From Bacillus badius NBRC 15713 (GTDB lineage Bacteria; Bacillota; Bacilli; Bacillales; Domibacillaceae), in NCBI RefSeq assembly GCF_001591605.1, contig NZ_BCVF01000019.1:1-64000 (forward strand): a stretch of 64,000 nt of DNA, written 5' to 3'. Position numbers and translations under genes: made by a program. Shown piece after piece: positions 59,641 to 64,000 of the stretch (positions are counted from its first letter, which is position 1; the number at the start of each line of letters is the position of its first letter). The notes below the pieces were generated by a model. The model made no database searches and was not told the DNA's origin. It was given only the letters and a program-made list of their open reading frames with translations.

Positions 59641-62364
59641 TTATTTTGTTTTGACATCTTTCAGCTTATTGCGAAGCACCATTTGCAGGATGCCTCCGTT
59701 GCGATAGTAGTCAACCTCTACCTCAGAATCAAAGCGGACAAGAGCTTGGAATTGCTTCTTGCTGCCGTCTTCATCTATAGCTGTTACTGTAACCACGTCA
59801 CGCGGCTTCACGTTGTCGTTTAAATCTACTTCAAACACTTCTGTGCCCGTTAAACCAAGAGTTGTTGCGTTCTCGCCAAGCTTGAATTGAAGCGGAAGAA
59901 CACCCATCATTACAAGGTTTGAACGGTGGATACGTTCGTAGCTTTCCGCAATGACTGTTTTAACGCCCAGCAGGTTTGTACCTTTCGCTGCCCAGTCACG
60001 GGAGGAGCCCATACCGTAATCTTTACCAGCCAAGACTACAAGGCCAGTACCATCTTCTTGATATTTCATGCACGCATCATAGATCGGCATAATTTCGCCT
60101 GTTGGCCAGTAAGTTGTAAATCCGCCTTCTGTGCCCGGAGCAATTTGATTGCGGATACGAATATTCGCAAATGTTCCGCGCATCATTACTTCATGGTTAC
60201 CGCGGCGGGAACCGTAAGAGTTAAATTCACGCGGCTCTACGCCTTTTGAACGCAAATATTTGCCGGCAGGTGTATCCTTGCCGATTGCACCAGCAGGAGA
60301 AATATGGTCAGTTGTCACTGAGTCACCGAATTTACCCATTACACGCAAACCTTTAAGCGCTTCGATCTTCTCAGGCACTGCAGACAGCCCTTCAAAGAAT
60401 GGCGGGTTTTGAATGTAAGTAGAGTCATCGTTCCAGCTGTAAAGAGCTTCGTTGCTTGTTTGAATTTGATTCCAGCGAGAGTTGCTGTCAAATACACGCT
60501 CATACTCTTTACGGAATAACTCAGGCGTTACCGCACGACTTACCACTTCTTTTACTTCTTCTGTTGTTGGCCAGATATCTTTAAAGAATACATCTTTGCC
60601 ATCTTTATCTTTACCGATTGCCTCTTTAGCAAAGTCAATATTCACTGTTCCCGCAAGAGCGTAAGCAACAACTAACGGCGGTGAAGCCAAATAGTTCGCT
60701 TTTACAAGCGGATGAATACGGCCTTCGAAGTTACGGTTACCTGAAAGAACAGATGTAACTAAAAGATCGGCATCTATAATAGCTTTTTCAATTTCTTCTT
60801 TCAATGGACCGGAGTTACCGATACAAGTTGTACAGCCGTAACCGACAAGGTTAAAGCCCAGCTTCTCCATATAGCCCATTAATCCAGCATCACGCAAGTA
60901 GCCGGTAACAACTTTAGATCCAGGCGCCAAGGATGTTTTTACATACTTAGGCACTTCAAGGCCAAGCTCAACGGCTTTTTTCGCCACTAGACCCGCAGCA
61001 AGCAGGACATATGGGTTGGATGTATTTGTACAAGATGTGATCGCAGCGATGGCAACCGCACCTGTTTTCATTTCAGCTGTTTCTCCGTCAGCAAACTTAA
61101 CAGTTGCTGTTTTATCCAGTTCTTCAGGTTTCAAGCCGAAGCCTTGGTTGCCTTCTGGCGCACTGATTGCACCTTGGAAAGATTTCTGCATGCTGGAAAG
61201 CGGAATTAAATCTTGCGGGCGTTTTGGACCGGACAAGTTCGGCTCAATTTCAGCAAGATCCAATTCAACAACGTCTGTGTATACAGGATCTTCGTTATCA
61301 GGCGTAAAGAACATATCATTTTCTTTCAAATACTGTTCGACTACTTTAATATGGCTTTCTTCACGGCCTGTTAAGCGCATGTAGTCCAGTGATTCTGAAT
61401 CGACTGGGAAGAAGCCGCAAGTCGCCCCGTATTCAGGCGCCATGTTAGCAATCGTCGCGCGGTCCGCAAGCGGCAGCTGGGATACACCCGGTCCAAAGAA
61501 CTCAACAAATTTGCCGACAACGCCTTTTGCACGCAATACTTGCGTGACTTTAAGCGCCAAGTCTGTCGCTGTTGCGCCGTTTGGAAGCTCGCCAACCAAT
61601 TTCACGCCGATAACTTCCGGAACAGGGAAATAAGACGGCTGGCCAAGCATTCCTGCTTCTGCCTCAATGCCGCCGACACCCCAGCCAAGCACACCGATAC
61701 CATTGATCATGGTTGTATGGGAGTCCGTTCCGACGAGCGTATCCGGGTACGCCTCGAATTCACCGCTTGCTGTTTCTACCGCATGAACAACATTTGCCAA
61801 GTACTCAAGGTTTACTTGGTGAACGATACCTGTAGCCGGCGGAACAGCACGGTAGTTATCAAACGCTTTTTGTGCCCAGCTTAAAAACTCATAACGCTCA
61901 GCATTGCGTTCAAATTCAAGTTCCATGTTGCGCTCAAGCGCTTCAGGTGTGCCGTATGTGTCTACTTGCACAGAGTGGTCAATAACAAGGTCCACTGGAA
62001 TTTCAGGGTTGATTACGTCTGGGTTTCCGCCCATATCTCCCATTGCTTTGCGCAAGGAAGCAAGGTCTACAACAACCGGAACACCGGTAAAGTCTTGTAA
62101 AATAACACGTGAAGGCTTAAATGGCACTTCAGCGTCCTTTAAGTCTGCTGCTCCCCATTTAGCCAGGTTTTCAACATGGTCTTTTTTAATAACATAGCCA
62201 TCATGCTGGCGTAATACAGATTCTAATAATACTTTGATCGAATATGGCAGGCGGGATACTTTCGCCACACCCGCTTCTTCCAGAGCTGCTAAACGGTAGT
62301 AATTATACCGTTTGCCATCAAGCTCAAAACTTGAACGGGCATTGAATACATCATTGTTTGCCAT
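59641..62364 (-). CDS. acnA: Aconitate hydratase (CitB/AcnA)
   Basis: This 907-residue aconitase interconverts citrate and isocitrate in the TCA cycle. The [4Fe-4S] ligands are Cys in [10 protein letters not shown] and the CxxC of [13 protein letters not shown]. Domain 4 contains [10 protein letters not shown]. The length and the IRP1-like layout match B. subtilis CitB, which also binds RNA when iron is short. The start has GGGGGAATCGGG upstream. A CcpC-like box lies in the promoter region, and the nearby FbpB-like gene is consistent with iron control. Confidence 0.96.
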   Translation of the reverse strand: MANNDVFNARSSFELDGKRYNYYRLAALEEAGVAKVSRLPYSIKVLLESVLRQHDGYVIKKDHVENLAKWGAADLKDAEVPFKPSRVILQDFTGVPVVVDLASLRKAMGDMGGNPDVINPEIPVDLVIDHSVQVDTYGTPEALERNMELEFERNAERYEFLSWAQKAFDNYRAVPPATGIVHQVNLEYLANVVHAVETASGEFEAYPDTLVGTDSHTTMINGIGVLGWGVGGIEAEAGMLGQPSYFPVPEVIGVKLVGELPNGATATDLALKVTQVLRAKGVVGKFVEFFGPGVSQLPLADRATIANMAPEYGATCGFFPVDSESLDYMRLTGREESHIKVVEQYLKENDMFFTPDNEDPVYTDVVELDLAEIEPNLSGPKRPQDLIPLSSMQKSFQGAISAPEGNQGFGLKPEELDKTATVKFADGETAEMKTGAVAIAAITSCTNTSNPYVLLAAGLVAKKAVELGLEVPKYVKTSLAPGSKVVTGYLRDAGLMGYMEKLGFNLVGYGCTTCIGNSGPLKEEIEKAIIDADLLVTSVLSGNRNFEGRIHPLVKANYLASPPLVVAYALAGTVNIDFAKEAIGKDKDGKDVFFKDIWPTTEEVKEVVSRAVTPELFRKEYERVFDSNSRWNQIQTSNEALYSWNDDSTYIQNPPFFEGLSAVPEKIEALKGLRVMGKFGDSVTTDHISPAGAIGKDTPAGKYLRSKGVEPREFNSYGSRRGNHEVMMRGTFANIRIRNQIAPGTEGGFTTYWPTGEIMPIYDACMKYQEDGTGLVVLAGKDYGMGSSRDWAAKGTNLLGVKTVIAESYERIHRSNLVMMGVLPLQFKLGENATTLGLTGTEVFEVDLNDNVKPRDVVTVTAIDEDGSKKQFQALVRFDSEVEVDYYRNGGILQMVLRNKLKDVKTK

Positions 62365-62496
62365 CCCGATTCCCCCTCTTTTTATAGATATGTAAGCATC
62401 GTTGAAAGCGAAGCAGAGATCGCTCCCAGCTTTCGCACTATTTCATCATAATACAATCGTTAACATAAGTAAATAACGTTAATCAAATCGAGTTCA

Positions 62497-62511
62497 ATAA
62501 GTATTTCTTAT
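62497..62511 (-). promoter_or_regulatory. CcpC-like operator upstream of aconitase
   Basis: ATAAGAAATACTTAT on the minus strand fits the ATAA-N7-TTAT dyad bound by CcpC in B. subtilis citB. A possible -10 (TATTAT) lies near 62450. Citrate-responsive control is inferred. Confidence 0.5.
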
Positions 62512-62523
62512 AGCACAATCATA

Positions 62524-63465
62524 CTATTTGAAAAAGGAGTGCTTCTTTTTTCCGCGCAAAATGTCACCCATCCAGCCTTTTTTCAATAAATAGACATACA
62601 GCGCCAACGTACTGACGGCGATCACTGCCCAGGAGAAAATATAGCCGAGTTTCCATTCTAGTTCCGGCATATTTTTAAAGTTCATTCCCCAAATCGCCCC
62701 CCAGGCGGTCACAGGCGTAAATAGCGTAGTCAGCACGGTCAGAGTTTTCATAATTTCGTTCCCTCGATGCGTAGAAACCGTATTCTCGAGTTCAACCATC
62801 GCTTTTAATTGTTTGTCGTACTCATTCAATAGCATATGAGCCCGCTCGATGCGCTTGGACGCGCGTTTAAAATAAAGTCCTTTTGATACGTCATCGTCAA
62901 ATGTTTCTTCAATTCCGTATTTGATTTCTAAAATAGGGATAATTAAATTCTGCCATACGAGCAGTTCGTGACGGCTTTTTGCTGTTTGATCGAGGATTTC
63001 TATATTATTTTTCTCTCTAATTTGCCAAAGCAAGTCCCTTAAGCGAACCTCAAACATATCAATTTTAGCGAGAAAATGGCTCATCAAATCGCCAATCATG
63101 ATCATGAATCCCTCAACCGGGCATTCTGCCTCATCCAGCTTCTTTCTCATCACCGTTTCATCTACCTTATCCAGCAGGGACAAATCTAAGTTATCAGTAA
63201 TTAGCCGCTTTTTTGTTAAGTAGAAATGAAAAACACGTCTTCTTTCCTTGTCTTCGACGTCCTGGAAATAAACAAGGGAACCCCATAAGGCTTCTTCCCC
63301 CCGTTCACTCGTATCTACCTGCAAGATACTCGACATATTTTTCTTTGTTTCTTCTGACCATCTTCTATATGAATCATTTTGTTCAACGTATTTAGCCGCC
63401 TCATCCGTTTCGGACTGCTTCAGCTCATACCAGGACCATCGACCTTTATTGAAGGTATGCTCCAT
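62524..63465 (-). CDS. CorA-family magnesium/metal ion transporter
   Basis: This 313-residue protein has a long cytoplasmic helical domain and two C-terminal membrane helices. The signature GMN of CorA channels occurs in WGMNFKNMPE. It forms pentameric channels for Mg2+ or other divalent ions. The sequence before the first helix (MKTLTVLTTLFTPVTAWGAIW) is typical. It resembles the YfjQ-type proteins of Bacillus. The start has AGGAGG upstream. It is monocistronic. Confidence 0.88.
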   Translation of the reverse strand: MEHTFNKGRWSWYELKQSETDEAAKYVEQNDSYRRWSEETKKNMSSILQVDTSERGEEALWGSLVYFQDVEDKERRRVFHFYLTKKRLITDNLDLSLLDKVDETVMRKKLDEAECPVEGFMIMIGDLMSHFLAKIDMFEVRLRDLLWQIREKNNIEILDQTAKSRHELLVWQNLIIPILEIKYGIEETFDDDVSKGLYFKRASKRIERAHMLLNEYDKQLKAMVELENTVSTHRGNEIMKTLTVLTTLFTPVTAWGAIWGMNFKNMPELEWKLGYIFSWAVIAVSTLALYVYLLKKGWMGDILRGKKKHSFFK

Positions 63466-63750
63466 TCCTATTCCTCCTATAAACTGATGACTGCATTTTT
63501 TAATACCCTATTCAGAGGAGAAAAAAACAAAACTTAAAGGGAAAATCAGTTTTCCTGATAAAACTTTGTTAATCGATCAGACAATCTCTGCCAGGCTAAG
63601 CTTTTTCTCATAAGCAAACAAAGACAAATTTGTTTCTTTATGCGCTCTTTAGTTTTAATTTGTCCAGTTTTGGGTAAATATAATGCAAGCACAAGTAATT
63701 AGTTTTTACAAAATATGAAAAAGCTTGAAGTGTTAAGGAGGAATTCTATT

Positions 63751-64000
63751 ATGTTTGGAAAAAATACGGATAAAAATCAAGGCGGCATGGGAACTAATTT
63801 AAGTTATATGCTTTTAGGAGCAGGAGCTGCGGCTTGGTGGCTTTCAAAAGAAGAAAATCGCGATAAATTAGAAGGCTGGATGAATACGGCAAAAGAAAAA
63901 ATGAATATGGATGTTCAGCCTTCTAAAGAAGAATTCCCCGTTTTGAAAGCTGGACACCCTCATCCTGACGATATTGCTGACAATAAAATGGTAGCTGAAG
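63751..64000 (+). CDS. Partial gene for a small membrane-associated protein
   Basis: The reading frame starts at an ATG after AAGGAGGAATTC and runs off the window end after 83 codons. It begins MFGKNTDKNQGGMG and has one hydrophobic helix (LSYMLLGAGAAAWWLS, about 17-32), a charged helical stretch and a His/Pro/Asp motif (HPHPDD). The protein resembles small YtxH-like membrane proteins in layout, but I cannot name it, and the C-terminus is not visible. Confidence 0.6.
   Translation, partial: MFGKNTDKNQGGMGTNLSYMLLGAGAAAWWLSKEENRDKLEGWMNTAKEKMNMDVQPSKEEFPVLKAGHPHPDDIADNKMVAE

Overview
The window is a chromosomal segment of a Bacillaceae bacterium (low-to-mid GC Firmicute). This rests on gene content and order: a yneT/parE/parC/alsT block, plsY-yneR-yneQ-yneP and a citB-type aconitase gene arranged much as around the Bacillus subtilis yne region, plus yhfH, yhfW, mapB-type aminopeptidase, an FbpB-type small basic protein, strong AGGAGG ribosome binding sites and many GTG/TTG starts. 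No rRNA, tRNA, CRISPR array, prophage or intact insertion sequence was seen.

Layout. 1-6 kb: cold-shock protein, YhfH, YhfW Rieske oxidoreductase, an orphan zinc-binding lipoprotein with a Zur-like box, methionine aminopeptidase and an M20 amidohydrolase. 5.8-9.5 kb: a three-gene phosphorelay (single REC protein, membrane histidine kinase, Hpt-REC-GGDEF-REC protein). 9.7-21 kb: small proteins, a methyltransferase, a membrane-anchored glycoside hydrolase pair, an MFS exporter with a divergent TrmB-type regulator, a HAD phosphatase, a YwaF-type membrane protein and a gene-poor, eroded stretch. 21-34 kb: a quinohemoprotein amine dehydrogenase (QHNDH) locus. 34-38 kb: a TPP-riboswitch-controlled thiazole operon (thiG, thiH, tenI-thiS, thiF). 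38-41 kb: a membrane GT2 glycosyltransferase with a HEAT-repeat partner. 41-47.7 kb: AlsT, ParC, ParE, YneT. 48-53 kb: a two-component system with an ABC ATPase and a DUF4097 lipoprotein, then an NCS2 purine/pyrimidine permease. 53-64 kb: PlsY, YneR, YneQ, YneP, an M20 peptidase, a gamma-glutamyltransferase-like protein, an FbpB-like protein, an AraC/GyrI regulator, aconitase, a CorA transporter and a cut-off membrane protein.

The most interesting system is the QHNDH locus. One operon (31756 down to 22826, minus strand) encodes the cross-linked gamma peptide QhpC, the di-heme alpha subunit QhpA (here a lipoprotein), the radical-SAM cross-linking enzyme QhpD, the beta-propeller subunit QhpB, two U32-family proteins, the peptide exporter QhpF and the leader protease QhpE. 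The flavin monooxygenase QhpG, which hydroxylates the precursor tryptophan in Gram-negative bacteria, is not in the window. In its place are two U32 proteins whose cysteine patterns resemble UbiU and UbiV, the iron-sulfur pair that hydroxylates ubiquinone precursors without O2. I infer that they make the tryptophylquinone here. A separate aldehyde dehydrogenase gene would oxidise the aldehyde product. Both transcription units carry a sigma-54 -24/-12 promoter (TGGCAT-N5-TTGCA) and, about 93-95 bases upstream of the -24 element, almost the same palindrome (AAACAAACTGTTCA and its inverse). An enhancer-binding activator gene lies immediately upstream. This makes a self-contained amine-oxidation regulon.
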